From Bacteroidota bacterium (GTDB lineage Bacteria; Bacteroidota; Ignavibacteria; OLB7), in NCBI GenBank assembly GCA_018266795.1, contig JAFDZV010000023.1, forward strand, positions 1 through 63,296: DNA of 63,296 bases, written 5' to 3'. Within the stretch, counting starts at the first letter, position 1, and the number at the start of each line of letters is the position of its first letter. Positions 26,014 to 35,318 of the stretch are shown one piece after another. The notes under the pieces were generated by a model. The model was not told where the DNA came from and made no database searches. It was given only the letters and a program-made list of their open reading frames with translations. The translations under genes were made by a program, and so were the position numbers.

Positions 26014-29000
26014 ATGAGCAACAATATCAGCAACATCATTCGTCCTCCGTCGCCGATTACCGATCCACCGCCCATCGTACCGCCGGGGCCGCCCCCGACA
26101 CTGCTGTACATCAACGTTCTTTCGCCGAACGGCGGTGAGGTGTTCCAGCCGGGACAATCCGTGACCATCCAGTGGTCAAGCACGGGTGCCGATCAGCATG
26201 TGGTGAAGTTTGCAGCGGACGGTGCCACCTACAACGACATATCCTCGCAGCTTCCGGGAAGTGCCCAGAGCTTTGCATGGACGGTGCCGCAGCAGCCAAC
26301 CACAATGGGACGCATCCGCGTTGCCGTGCGTGATGCAGCCGGCAATCGCGTCTCGGATGACAGCGATGGATTCTTTACGATCGGTGCCGCGCAGCCGATG
26401 ATCGCATCCATTGCTCCAACCAGCGGCGGCGTTAACGGTGGCACACCGGTAACGATCTTCGGCGCGAACTTCACACCGGACTGTCGTGCGAAGTTCGGCG
26501 GGATGGACGCCGTGCAGACCACATACATCAACGCCGGCCAGCTTCAGGCCACCACGCCCGCGGCCGCTGCGCCGGGCGCGGTAAACGTTCGCGTGGTGAA
26601 TGCAGCCCAGGCATTCGGTGTGCTGCAGAACGCCTTCACCTATACGGTTGCGGCCGCGCCATCGGTCACATCCGTGAATCCTGCAAGCGGACCAACTGCC
26701 GGCGGTACTCAGGTGATGATCTTCGGGCAGAACTTCATGCCCGGATGCGTTGCGAAGTTCGGCGGCACGGATGCGCGGCAGACAACGTATGTGAACTCCA
26801 ATCAGGTGCAGGCGGTTACTCCAACGGCATCCGGCGCCGGAGCGGTAAACGTTCGCGTCGTAAATCCCGATGGCCAGGGAGGCGGGCTCCCGGGCGCATT
26901 CACCTACGTGGCCGCGCCAACGCTGATCATCACGGGAATCAGCCCAACGTCCGGTCCCGCATCCGGCGGCAACACCGTCACCATCAGCGGCAATGGCTTC
27001 ATGCCGGGTGTTCGTGTGGCATTCGGCGGCCAGCAGGTTGCGCAGGTCAACTTCATCAGCGCCACGCAGCTGGCTGTTGCTGTTCCGGCACACGCGCCGG
27101 GAGCAGTGGATATTACCGTCATGAATCCGGATGGCACCGTTGCGACGCTGCCAAATGCGTACACCTATGTCGCCGCGCCCGCGCCATCGGTCACGTCGGT
27201 GAACCCGGCCATTGGTCCCATTGCCGGCGGGACGCAGGTGATGGTCTTCGGCCAGAACTTCGTGCCGGGATGCGTTGCGAAGTTCGGCGGAACGAACGCA
27301 CAACAGACAACGTACGTCAGCTCCACGCAGGTCACGGCGATCACGCCATCGGCCTCGATGCCCGGTGCCGTGAACGTTCGCGTGGTGAACCCGGACGGAC
27401 AGGGAGGCGGTCTTCCGAATGCGTACACCTATGTCGCCGCGCCCGCGCCATCGGTCACATCGGTGAACCCGGCCATGGGGTCCGTTGCCGGCGGGACGCA
27501 GGTGATGGTCTTCGGCCAGAACTTCGTGCCGGGATGCGTTGCGAAGTTCGGCGGAACGAACGCACAACAGACAACGTACGTCAGCTCCACGCAGGTCACG
27601 GCGATCACGCCATCGGCCTCGATGCCCGGTGCCGTGAACGTTCGCGTGGTGAACCCGGACGGACAGGGAGGCGGTCTTCCGAATGCCTTCACCTACACCA
27701 GCGTGGCGGCGGCGCCCATGATCACCTCGTTCGATCCAACCAGCGGGTCGATTCGCGGTGGCGCGCAGGTGAACATCATCGGTCAGAACTTTGTGGATGG
27801 ATGTACGGTGATGTTCGGCAATCAGAATGCGCAGAGGATCTTCATCAACAAGACGAAGGTCCAGGCCATTGCTCCTCCGGTAATGGCGCCCACATCGGTG
27901 CAGATCACGTTGATCAATCCCGACGGACAGGTTGCCGTGGCACCGGGAATGTTCGCGTACGTGAACTCTTCCGCCCCAACGATCACCTCCCTGATGCCGA
28001 CAAGCGGGAGCGTTGCCGGCGGTACCGAGGTTACGATCAACGGGCAGAACTTCATGCCGAATTGCCTGGCCAGCTTTGCCGGCATCGGTGCTGCGACAAC
28101 GTTCAAAAGCATGACGCAGATCACTGCGATCACACCGCCGATGCCGACACCGGGAACCGTGACGGTTATCGTTCAGAACCCGGACGGGCAGTCAGCGGTT
28201 GCACAGAACGCCTTCACATTCGTTGCGGCATCCTCGCTGGCAATCACCTCGCTCGCGCCGCCGAACGGACCGGACAGCGGCGGAACAACGGTGACGATCA
28301 ACGGGAGCGGATTCGCTCAAGGGGCTCGCGTTCTCATCGGGGGCTCTGCTCCGCTCAACACCATCTATGTCAGCGCCTCCATGCTGCGGGTTGTAACGCC
28401 TCCGCACGCGGCCGGAAGTGTGGATGTCACCGTCACCAATCCGAACGGCCAGCAGGTGGTGCTGCGCAACGGATTCACCTACGAAAGCGCCCTGGTGATG
28501 GCGGAGATCATTGCCGTGCGGTTCATCGATCCCGATCCGGACGATGCCATCGCACCGCTCGGTGCGGATCTCGGCTCCGGGTCCACATCCGCCGGCAACA
28601 AGGTGGAGTTCGATGTGGTGTACCGCGGCGGCATCGGCTTCTACACCGTGGTGCCTGACGTCGCAAATCGTCCTGACGGCACCAAGCAGAAGTTCAGTGA
28701 TCCCATGCCTGCACGCGACGTGCCGTTCACGGTGACGATTACCACATCTGCGGACCAGACGCCCGTCGGCACCTACATGCTCTCCGTGGGGGGCACGATC
28801 AAGCAGTCCGGCGTCCCGGACCGTCAGGTACCGGACCCCGGCACATACACGCTTACGATCACCCCCGCAATCCGGCGTGTGAAGGTGTTGCTCGATCGTT
28901 CCTCGCAGACGCTTGCAGCCGGAGCCTCGGTGGATATCCCGGTCACACTCAAGCGCAAGAACTACGACAACCGCCTGGTGACCTTCCAGTCAAGCAGGTT

Positions 29001-30420
29001 GCCCGATGGTGCAACGGGGACGTTCAATCCGCCCTCGACCATGGGGAACAGTGCAACGCTGACGCTGTCGCTCGCATCAACGACGATGCAGGGAAACTCC
29101 TCGCCGCATTTCGGCATCCGCGATGAGATCGATCTCACCAAGATCGTGGATGCCGTGCTTCAGCTGACGGTGCAGCCGCCCGCGGCCGGGACGCTGACGC
29201 TCGTTGTGATGCCGACCACCGCGAACATCGAACCGGGCACCAGTGCCTTCTTCAACATCACGTTGAGCGATCGTACAACGAATGAAGTGATCAGGCTCGA
29301 TGTCGACCGCGCGAAGAGCTCCCTTGCGCCCGGAACGCAGATCGTGGGCTTCACGGATTCATCGATCACCGGGTCCGATTCCTCGCAGCTCGAAGTGAAG
29401 GTGGACAAGACAACAACGGCCGACAGCATGCTGGTGCTTACCGGCACGCGGGCCGACGGGTCGATGCTGATGAGCGTTCCGCTCAAGGTGCATCTGCTCC
29501 CGAGCGTTCGCGTCGTGCTTCAGCCGAAGGAGCAGACGGCCAATCCGGGAGATGCCGTTGACCTGACAGCGACGATCTACAGGCCCAATCCGTCGGTCTC
29601 CGCGTCGCTCGGGATCCGGACCAGTAACGCTGTAATACCGATGCAGACGATTGCGATCCCTTCCGCTGCAAGCACGGAGACGATCGAGAATATCACCATC
29701 AACATCCCGAAGGATGCATCCGACCAGCGCCTGCAGGTAACGGCGACAGTGGTGAGCACCAAGCCGAACATCCTGAGCACCGACAACGATGATGTGTTCG
29801 TCGAGATCGTGACGAACGATTTCATTACGCTGACACCGACGTCGGATACGATAACCATACAGGAGGGGGCGTCCACCAATGTGACACTGCTGATCGTGGG
29901 GAATACGAATCAGGATGCTCTGCAACTGACGGCACCGACCAATGCGAACGTAGGGGTCGCCTTCACGGAGAACAATGCTACGGTTATCAACGTGGATGGC
30001 GCGGCAATCACGGTCGGCGTGGATTTCACCGGCTTGCATGCAACAGCAACCGCCGTGCCGATCACGATCACAGGGCAGGACCTCGCCAACCGCAACACGC
30101 GTGTGCAGAGCGCCACGGTGAACGTGAAGGTGAATCCGAAGCCGAAGGCGATGGAGGGGAAGCGCTTCAAGGAAGGGAAGGAGGGGAAGGAATTCAAGGA
30201 GGGAAAGGAGGGAAAGGAGTCGAAGGAGCGCAAGGAAGGCCTGGAGCACATAGGCCCCGGCGGGGTGGGCAACGGCAGAAGCGATGGCACGCCTCTTGCG
30301 TCCGACCTTGCTGCAGCGGCGGTTGCAGAGGGCCCGCATGAGCAGGGGCATGCGTTCATCGGCATCGATCAGCGTCCATCCGTTGGTGATTCCATCATGC
30401 GGGGAGATGAGAACCGATGA
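26014..30420 (+). CDS. IPT/TIG-repeat protein with Lys/Glu/Gly-rich C-terminal tail
   Basis: The 1468-residue protein starts MSNNISNIIRPPSP with no signal peptide. Next is an Ig-like domain (SPNGGEVFQPGQSVTIQWSS), then eight IPT/TIG repeats (typically TSVNPxxGPxAGGTQVxxFGQNFxPG) across about residues 130-830. Several more beta-sandwich domains follow to about 1375. The end has a KEGKEGKEFKEGKEGKESK stretch, then GHAFIGIDQRPSVGDSIM and DENR. It is probably a long rod-like protein, perhaps surface-displayed by an unusual route. It overlaps the next gene by ATGA, so the three genes should be made together. The tail is a plausible substrate for the ATP-grasp enzyme two genes downstream; that is inference. 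Confidence 0.88.
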   Translation: MSNNISNIIRPPSPITDPPPIVPPGPPPTLLYINVLSPNGGEVFQPGQSVTIQWSSTGADQHVVKFAADGATYNDISSQLPGSAQSFAWTVPQQPTTMGRIRVAVRDAAGNRVSDDSDGFFTIGAAQPMIASIAPTSGGVNGGTPVTIFGANFTPDCRAKFGGMDAVQTTYINAGQLQATTPAAAAPGAVNVRVVNAAQAFGVLQNAFTYTVAAAPSVTSVNPASGPTAGGTQVMIFGQNFMPGCVAKFGGTDARQTTYVNSNQVQAVTPTASGAGAVNVRVVNPDGQGGGLPGAFTYVAAPTLIITGISPTSGPASGGNTVTISGNGFMPGVRVAFGGQQVAQVNFISATQLAVAVPAHAPGAVDITVMNPDGTVATLPNAYTYVAAPAPSVTSVNPAIGPIAGGTQVMVFGQNFVPGCVAKFGGTNAQQTTYVSSTQVTAITPSASMPGAVNVRVVNPDGQGGGLPNAYTYVAAPAPSVTSVNPAMGSVAGGTQVMVFGQNFVPGCVAKFGGTNAQQTTYVSSTQVTAITPSASMPGAVNVRVVNPDGQGGGLPNAFTYTSVAAAPMITSFDPTSGSIRGGAQVNIIGQNFVDGCTVMFGNQNAQRIFINKTKVQAIAPPVMAPTSVQITLINPDGQVAVAPGMFAYVNSSAPTITSLMPTSGSVAGGTEVTINGQNFMPNCLASFAGIGAATTFKSMTQITAITPPMPTPGTVTVIVQNPDGQSAVAQNAFTFVAASSLAITSLAPPNGPDSGGTTVTINGSGFAQGARVLIGGSAPLNTIYVSASMLRVVTPPHAAGSVDVTVTNPNGQQVVLRNGFTYESALVMAEIIAVRFIDPDPDDAIAPLGADLGSGSTSAGNKVEFDVVYRGGIGFYTVVPDVANRPDGTKQKFSDPMPARDVPFTVTITTSADQTPVGTYMLSVGGTIKQSGVPDRQVPDPGTYTLTITPAIRRVKVLLDRSSQTLAAGASVDIPVTLKRKNYDNRLVTFQSSRLPDGATGTFNPPSTMGNSATLTLSLASTTMQGNSSPHFGIRDEIDLTKIVDAVLQLTVQPPAAGTLTLVVMPTTANIEPGTSAFFNITLSDRTTNEVIRLDVDRAKSSLAPGTQIVGFTDSSITGSDSSQLEVKVDKTTTADSMLVLTGTRADGSMLMSVPLKVHLLPSVRVVLQPKEQTANPGDAVDLTATIYRPNPSVSASLGIRTSNAVIPMQTIAIPSAASTETIENITINIPKDASDQRLQVTATVVSTKPNILSTDNDDVFVEIVTNDFITLTPTSDTITIQEGASTNVTLLIVGNTNQDALQLTAPTNANVGVAFTENNATVINVDGAAITVGVDFTGLHATATAVPITITGQDLANRNTRVQSATVNVKVNPKPKAMEGKRFKEGKEGKEFKEGKEGKESKERKEGLEHIGPGGVGNGRSDGTPLASDLAAAAVAEGPHEQGHAFIGIDQRPSVGDSIMRGDENR
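27170..27697 (+). repeat. near-identical 264-bp tandem duplication of IPT repeats 4 and 5
   Basis: The two 264-bp units agree almost base for base. The main differences are a few changes around the NPAIGPIAGG / NPAMGSVAGG turn. The other IPT repeats diverge much more, so this pair is a recent in-frame duplication of one 88-residue repeat. Confidence 0.85.
30150..30245 (+). repeat. purine-rich tract coding the KEGKE tail
   Basis: The coding strand is almost purely A and G for about 90 bases, with repeated GGAAGGGAAGGAGG-type units. It encodes Lys, Glu and Gly with a few Phe and Ser. Several internal GGAGG sequences resemble ribosome-binding sites and could slow ribosomes shortly before the coupled restart at 30417. 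Confidence 0.8.
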
Positions 30421-31130
30421 TCGTGATCGTCACCGAGCCGGACGATCGAGCAGCAATGGAGTTGGCCGCGCGTCTGTCCTGTGACGGCGCGCGGCCCCTC
30501 CTGCCGCGGGATCTTTCGAACGCAGGATGGGTGTTCGATTGCGATGCTCCGGATCTATCCACCGCATGCATCGGCGGGGAACGCATACCATGCTCGGCGA
30601 TCGATGCCGTTGTCGGGCGGCTGCCGGTTCTGCTTCCGCAGCACCTGCCGCACATTGCAGCCGCGGATCGAGATTATGTGGCGCAGGAGATGACGGCATT
30701 TCTCCTCGTCTGGTTGGCGGCATTGCAATGCCCGATGTTCAATCGCCCAACGCCGTGCAATCTGATGGGGCCGGCCTGGCACTCGAATCAGTGGCGTGCT
30801 GCGGCGGTGCGTGCCGGATTCCGGCTGGCCGGGCCCCGACCGGATTCGGCACTGGAGGGCGCCGCTGCCTCGGACGGCGCGACCGTTCGCGTTACCGTGG
30901 TCGGCAACAGGGTACTTGGAGCGTCGTGTGTGGAGAAGGAGGCGATCGCCGGTGCCCTGCGATTGGCGGAGAGCGCTGGGTGCGATCTGGTAACGCTTCT
31001 GCTGATACGCGACGGCATGTCGTGCAGATTCCTGGACGCATACCCGAGCGCCGATCTCGGTGATGAGACCGTGTGCGAGGCGCTTCTGGAAACGATCACC
31101 GCAACGTCAGGCATACGAGGCACGCCATGA
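30417..31130 (+). CDS. ATP-grasp-like companion protein, probably without catalytic residues
   Basis: This 237-residue cytoplasmic protein contains FNRPTPCNLMGPAWHSNQWRAAAVRAGFRL. Its C-terminal half (VRVTVVGNRVLGASCVEKE ... LLIRDGMSCRFLDAYPSADLG) appears to align with the end of the next protein (YRVHVVGSDTFACRIETD ... LRCTPDGEWFCFEVNPSPEF). The Glu and Asn metal ligands of FEVNPSP are replaced by LDAYPSA, and the middle nucleotide-binding region is reduced. I read it as a degenerate ATP-grasp fold that partners the intact enzyme, perhaps for substrate recognition. Both ends overlap neighbours by ATGA. Confidence 0.65.
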   Translation: MIVIVTEPDDRAAMELAARLSCDGARPLLPRDLSNAGWVFDCDAPDLSTACIGGERIPCSAIDAVVGRLPVLLPQHLPHIAAADRDYVAQEMTAFLLVWLAALQCPMFNRPTPCNLMGPAWHSNQWRAAAVRAGFRLAGPRPDSALEGAAASDGATVRVTVVGNRVLGASCVEKEAIAGALRLAESAGCDLVTLLLIRDGMSCRFLDAYPSADLGDETVCEALLETITATSGIRGTP

Positions 31131-32095
31131 TGGATCGCGAGATGGTTCTGCTGTGGGGACTCTCCGGAGATGATCCGTTCGATTGCATTGCCGCGGAACT
31201 GCAACGGCGTGGGGCGCGTCATGTAGTCGTGGATCAACGGCAACTTCATCACGTGAGCATCGATGCGGCCAATGGCGATCCGGGGAGCGGGCTGCTGCGC
31301 ACACCGGATGTCGAAGTCCGGCTTGAATCGATTACGGCGGCGTATCTGCGAGTGTACGATGTGCGCACACTCCTCTCGATGAACGCTCGAGAGAAAGGGT
31401 CCGGCCGGATCGAGCACGCTCTTCGCACGGAGCGTCTGCTCTCCTCGTGGTGCGGGCAGGAGTCGGCGTTGGTGGTCAATCCTCCAACCGCGATGTCCAC
31501 CAACAACAGCAAGCCCTACCAGGCGATGCGTATCCGGGAGTTCTTTCGTGTTCCCTCCACGCTGATCACAACCGATCGCGATGCGGCGGAGGAGTTCTGC
31601 GCACGTTTCGATGCGGCGATCTACAAGTCGACCAGCGGAGTTCGCAGCATCGTTCAACGGCTGAGACCGGAGCATCGCGAGCGGTTTGCAGATCTGCGTT
31701 GGTGCCCAACACAGTTTCAGGAGTACGTTCCCGGCATCGACTATCGCGTACATGTTGTCGGGAGCGACACGTTTGCGTGCCGGATCGAAACGGATGCCGA
31801 CGACTATCGCTACGCGGGGAAGCAGGGAGCGCGCCGCACCATTACACCCTGCACAATACCGGACAGCGTTGCCGGGCGCGCCATTGCGCTTTCGGCGGCG
31901 CTGGAACTTCACCTTGCCGGGGTGGATCTGCGTTGTACGCCGGATGGAGAATGGTTCTGCTTCGAGGTAAATCCATCGCCCGAATTTGCGTTCTACGCAT
32001 CATGGACCGATCAACCGATCGGCGATGCGCTGGCAACGATGCTTCTCAGTTCGCCGAACGCGGCACGCGAACTGGAGGCGATCGGGCAGCAGTGA
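31127..32095 (+). CDS. ATP-grasp family ligase (RimK-like)
   Basis: This 322-residue cytoplasmic enzyme should activate a carboxylate with ATP and couple it to an amine or hydroxyl. Visible motifs are NPPTAMSTNNSKPYQAMRI, the ATP-contact strand AAIYKSTSGVRSIV, TQFQEYVPGIDYRVHVV, and the metal-ligand signature FCFEVNPSPEF near the end. It resembles RimK-like and peptide-modifying ATP-grasp enzymes. The start at ATG 31127 overlaps the previous TGA, so it is translated with the companion protein and the IPT-repeat protein. Its substrate is unknown. The Lys/Glu-rich tail of the IPT-repeat protein is the obvious candidate. Confidence 0.85.
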   Translation: MMDREMVLLWGLSGDDPFDCIAAELQRRGARHVVVDQRQLHHVSIDAANGDPGSGLLRTPDVEVRLESITAAYLRVYDVRTLLSMNAREKGSGRIEHALRTERLLSSWCGQESALVVNPPTAMSTNNSKPYQAMRIREFFRVPSTLITTDRDAAEEFCARFDAAIYKSTSGVRSIVQRLRPEHRERFADLRWCPTQFQEYVPGIDYRVHVVGSDTFACRIETDADDYRYAGKQGARRTITPCTIPDSVAGRAIALSAALELHLAGVDLRCTPDGEWFCFEVNPSPEFAFYASWTDQPIGDALATMLLSSPNAARELEAIGQQ

Positions 32096-32151
32096 AATCT
32101 CAGGTTCTTCAGAACGGCGCATGGATCGATTAAATGCAGGTTGCTGCAGCC

Positions 32152-32206
32152 GGATCGTGTGACGACCAACACACATTGTTCAGCCAACAGTTGCACCACA
32201 CGATCC
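32152..32206 (+). terminator. hairpin after the ATP-grasp cassette
   Basis: GGATCGTGTG at 32152-32161 pairs with CACACGATCC at 32197-32206, with an inner TGTT/AACA. The tail GATTAATCCTTCC is only modestly T-rich, so terminator strength is uncertain. Confidence 0.5.
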
Positions 32207-32382
32207 GATTAATCCTTCCGAGGCAATCGACACTCGGAAAATGTCCACGATAATGTCTCCGGAATCATCACTGCGCCGTGTCACAGTTGTCCGCATTGAA
32301 ATGTCTCGGAAGCTATCCGTCGTGTTTCGAGTTCATATGACGGAGACGGCAATGTTCGTTCACCCTAATGCCGGGACAACGT

Positions 32383-34710
32383 ATGCGTCTGCGAGTCGTG
32401 CTTCTCCTCCTTATTCATCTATCGATCGTTCACATCGCGTTCGGCCAGACGCATCTGGACTCCGTTGGACATCGATCGGACAAGGCCGATGGCAACAGGA
32501 AAATGATCGAGTTGCTGGCAGAGGTCAATCGCAACAGCTATAAGTATCAAAATCCGTTCGCCACGACACCACGCATCGAGTTCTTTCGAGAGCTTACCAG
32601 AACAAGCCCCGATAACCGGCTCATGATGTGCCAGGAATTCATCAATGGCGGCCTTCAGGATGAAGCCATCGATACCCTGCTTGCATTCAAGGCACGCGGA
32701 AATTCGAATCAGAAGGTGATGGTTGTGTTCGACAGGGTGCTGGCGCTGGCGTACATGCGGCAGGGAGAACAGGATAACTGCGTATCGAATCATACATCGC
32801 AGTCGTGTTTGTTTCCGTTGGGTCCCGGGGGATACCATGCCAACAAGCGCGGATCGCGCGCCGCCATCGAGGTGCTTCGTTCGATTCTCGATCGTGACTC
32901 GAACGATCTCCAGTCACGATGGTTGTTGAACATTGCCTATCAGACTCTGGAGGAATATCCGGACAGTGTACCGCAACGGTGGCTGCTCCCACCAAGTCTC
33001 TTCCAGTCCGATTACCCGCTCCCGCGCTTCACCAACATTGCGCCGCAGCTCGGCATCGATGAGGAGGGGCTTGCCGGCGGTTGCTGCACGGAGGACTTCG
33101 ATGGCGACGGCGATCTGGATATCGTCACGTCCTCGTACGGCATGAAGTCACCGATGCGCTACTATCGGAACAACGGCGACGGTACGTTCACCGAAGCAAC
33201 CAAGGGCTCCGGACTCGAAGGCCTTGTTGGCGGTTTGAACATGATTCACGGCGACTACAACAACGATGGCTATCCCGATATCCTTGTGCTGCGCGGAGCC
33301 TGGATGCAGGAGTTCGGCAGATATCCCAACTCGTTGTTGCGGAACAACGGCGACGGCACGTTCACGGACGTTACCGCGGAGGCAGGGCTTCTCTCGTTTC
33401 ATCCCACGCAGGCGGCGGTGTTCGCGGACTTCAACAACGACGGCTGGCTCGATATATTCATCGGCAACGAGTCCGGCGTGCAGCGCCATCCGTGTGAGTT
33501 CTTCATGAACAACCGCGACGGCACATTCACCGAGTGCTCTCACTCCGCCGGCCTTGATCTGGTCTCCTTCGTGAAGGGAGTTGCGTGTGGCGATTTCAAC
33601 AACGATGGTCTTCCCGATCTCTACCTCTCCTGTCACGGGTCGCAGAATCATCTCCTCAGAAACAACGGCGTCAGGAACGGGAAGCTCACGTTCACCGACG
33701 TTTCGGTTCAGGCAGGTGTCACCGCTCCGATTTCCTCGTTCCCGACATTCTTTTTCGACTACGACAACGATGGGTGGGAGGACATATTCGTGTGCAGCTA
33801 CGGTGTACAGAATTACATGGGGCAGCAGAGCACGGCCGTTGGCCTGATGGTGCGCGACTATCTGCATATACCGAATGCGGGCGAAGTCCCGCGGCTCTAT
33901 CACAACAATCACGACGGCACGTTTACCGATGTCACTCACGAAGCCAATCTGGACCATGTGATGTTCGGCATGGGAGCCAACTTCGGAGATATCGACAACG
34001 ATGGATATCTCGACATCTACGTTGGAACTGGATTGCCGGACTTCAACGCGTTGATGCCGAACCGGATGTTCCGCAACAACGGCGGCAGGGGCTTTCAGGA
34101 TGTGACCACGGCCGGTGGCTTCGGGCATCTGCAGAAGGGGCACGCGATTGCCTTCGCCGACTTCGACAACGACGGCGATCAGGATGTGTATGCGGTGATG
34201 GGAGGAGCGTTCGAGGGGGACCTTGCGCACAGGACGCTGTTCGAGAATCCCGGGAACGGCAATCACTGGGTTGCGCTGGCGCTTCAGGGCGTTCGGTCCA
34301 ACCGCAGCGCGATCGGTGCGCGGATCAAGGTGAGCGTGGCCACGCCGACGGGCGGGCGTGATATCTACAAGACGGTGAACACGGGAGGAAGCTTCGGCTC
34401 ATCGATGCTGCAGCAGGAGATCGGTCTTGGCGATGCGGTGTCCATCAGCTCGATCACGATTACCTGGCCCGCCTCCAGGACGAAGCAGGTGTTCAGGAAC
34501 GTGACGATGGATCGTTTCTATGCTGTGCGTGAGGATGCGAAGGTGCCGACCCGGATCGATCGTCCCGTGATCCACTTCAATACCAACGCTCCGGCTGCAA
34601 CCGGCATGGATCATCAGCATATGATGCACGACGGCCAGATGGATCACATGGATGGAATGGATACCAGGCCGGCGGAGGACGAGCACGGCGACCATCATCA
34701 CCATCGCTAG
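32383..34710 (+). CDS. secreted CRTAC1-like FG-GAP/VCBS and UnbV-ASPIC protein with His-rich tail
   Basis: The 775-residue protein has a signal peptide (LRVVLLLLIHLSIVHIAFGQ) and a helical, TPR-like stretch to about residue 200. Some seven FG-GAP/VCBS propeller blades follow with Ca-type loops (DFDGDGDLDIV, DYNNDGYPDIL, DFNNDGWLDIF). Next is an UnbV/ASPIC domain (NRSAIGARIKVSV, SSITITWPASRTKQVF). It ends in a His/Met/Asp-rich tail (HQHMMHDGQMDHMDGMD ... DHHHHR) that could bind transition metals. This is a predicted extracellular propeller; the ligand is unknown. The start may be 32368, five codons upstream. It may be co-transcribed with the upstream cassette if the hairpin at 32152 is leaky. 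Confidence 0.85.
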   Translation: MRLRVVLLLLIHLSIVHIAFGQTHLDSVGHRSDKADGNRKMIELLAEVNRNSYKYQNPFATTPRIEFFRELTRTSPDNRLMMCQEFINGGLQDEAIDTLLAFKARGNSNQKVMVVFDRVLALAYMRQGEQDNCVSNHTSQSCLFPLGPGGYHANKRGSRAAIEVLRSILDRDSNDLQSRWLLNIAYQTLEEYPDSVPQRWLLPPSLFQSDYPLPRFTNIAPQLGIDEEGLAGGCCTEDFDGDGDLDIVTSSYGMKSPMRYYRNNGDGTFTEATKGSGLEGLVGGLNMIHGDYNNDGYPDILVLRGAWMQEFGRYPNSLLRNNGDGTFTDVTAEAGLLSFHPTQAAVFADFNNDGWLDIFIGNESGVQRHPCEFFMNNRDGTFTECSHSAGLDLVSFVKGVACGDFNNDGLPDLYLSCHGSQNHLLRNNGVRNGKLTFTDVSVQAGVTAPISSFPTFFFDYDNDGWEDIFVCSYGVQNYMGQQSTAVGLMVRDYLHIPNAGEVPRLYHNNHDGTFTDVTHEANLDHVMFGMGANFGDIDNDGYLDIYVGTGLPDFNALMPNRMFRNNGGRGFQDVTTAGGFGHLQKGHAIAFADFDNDGDQDVYAVMGGAFEGDLAHRTLFENPGNGNHWVALALQGVRSNRSAIGARIKVSVATPTGGRDIYKTVNTGGSFGSSMLQQEIGLGDAVSISSITITWPASRTKQVFRNVTMDRFYAVREDAKVPTRIDRPVIHFNTNAPAATGMDHQHMMHDGQMDHMDGMDTRPAEDEHGDHHHHR

Positions 34711-35318
34711 AGCGACCCCGCCTTGCGTGCGATTCAGGCTGTGCGCGGCCCTGATCGTTGATCACAGTGAACCCGGAAGGCTATCGGAATGATGATGGAC
34801 TTCCATGATTGGTGGCCGGCATATCGAACGCGCTTCTCGAGGCATGGGACCTCGGATCCTTCTCGGGTGACGGGCAGTCGGCGCGGTCAATTCCTGCAGC
34901 GGCCGGATCGCGGGACGCTGCACGAGCGCCGGCCGTTCGCGCCTGCTTCTCCGGCGTTGCGTGCTTCGCTGCGGGGAGGAGAAGGGAAGACCGATCCTGA
35001 CCGTGCTCATTCGCGGAACACTCTCCGTGAGGCGAACCACAGGATGTCTGCGGCGGCCGGCGTGGGCGGGGCGCAGATCTTCGGCAGGTTGCAGCGCCAG
35101 TATCCCCGCAATTCCGGCCATACAGGCCGAATGGCACAATTGGGAGAGAAGATGCTGAAGTGCAACTATTGTTCGTTATTTTGCAACGATCGTTTTCACG
35201 GCACGAGTCCGTTCCAAGGCCTGCGGAGCGCATTCCGCAATGGTTCCATGAACAGTTCCTCTCCGTGCGGCAGCCTGGGCACAGCAGGCGCTCGCGTGTG
35301 CCGACGACGCTCCCTCAC
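34711..35318. other. gene-poor region before the desaturase
   Basis: Several overlapping reading frames on both strands span this region, but none has codon character, a ribosome site or recognisable domains. TTATTTTG at 35176-35183 is one mismatch from a TAnnTTTG promoter element. Confidence 0.4.

Noticed and set aside
26390..28490. CRISPR-like or transposon-like repeats
   Set aside because: The repeats are coding IPT domains about 88 codons long.
26176..28658. Long alternative frames across the IPT repeats on both strands
   Set aside because: They follow the repeat structure of the real gene and have no independent features.
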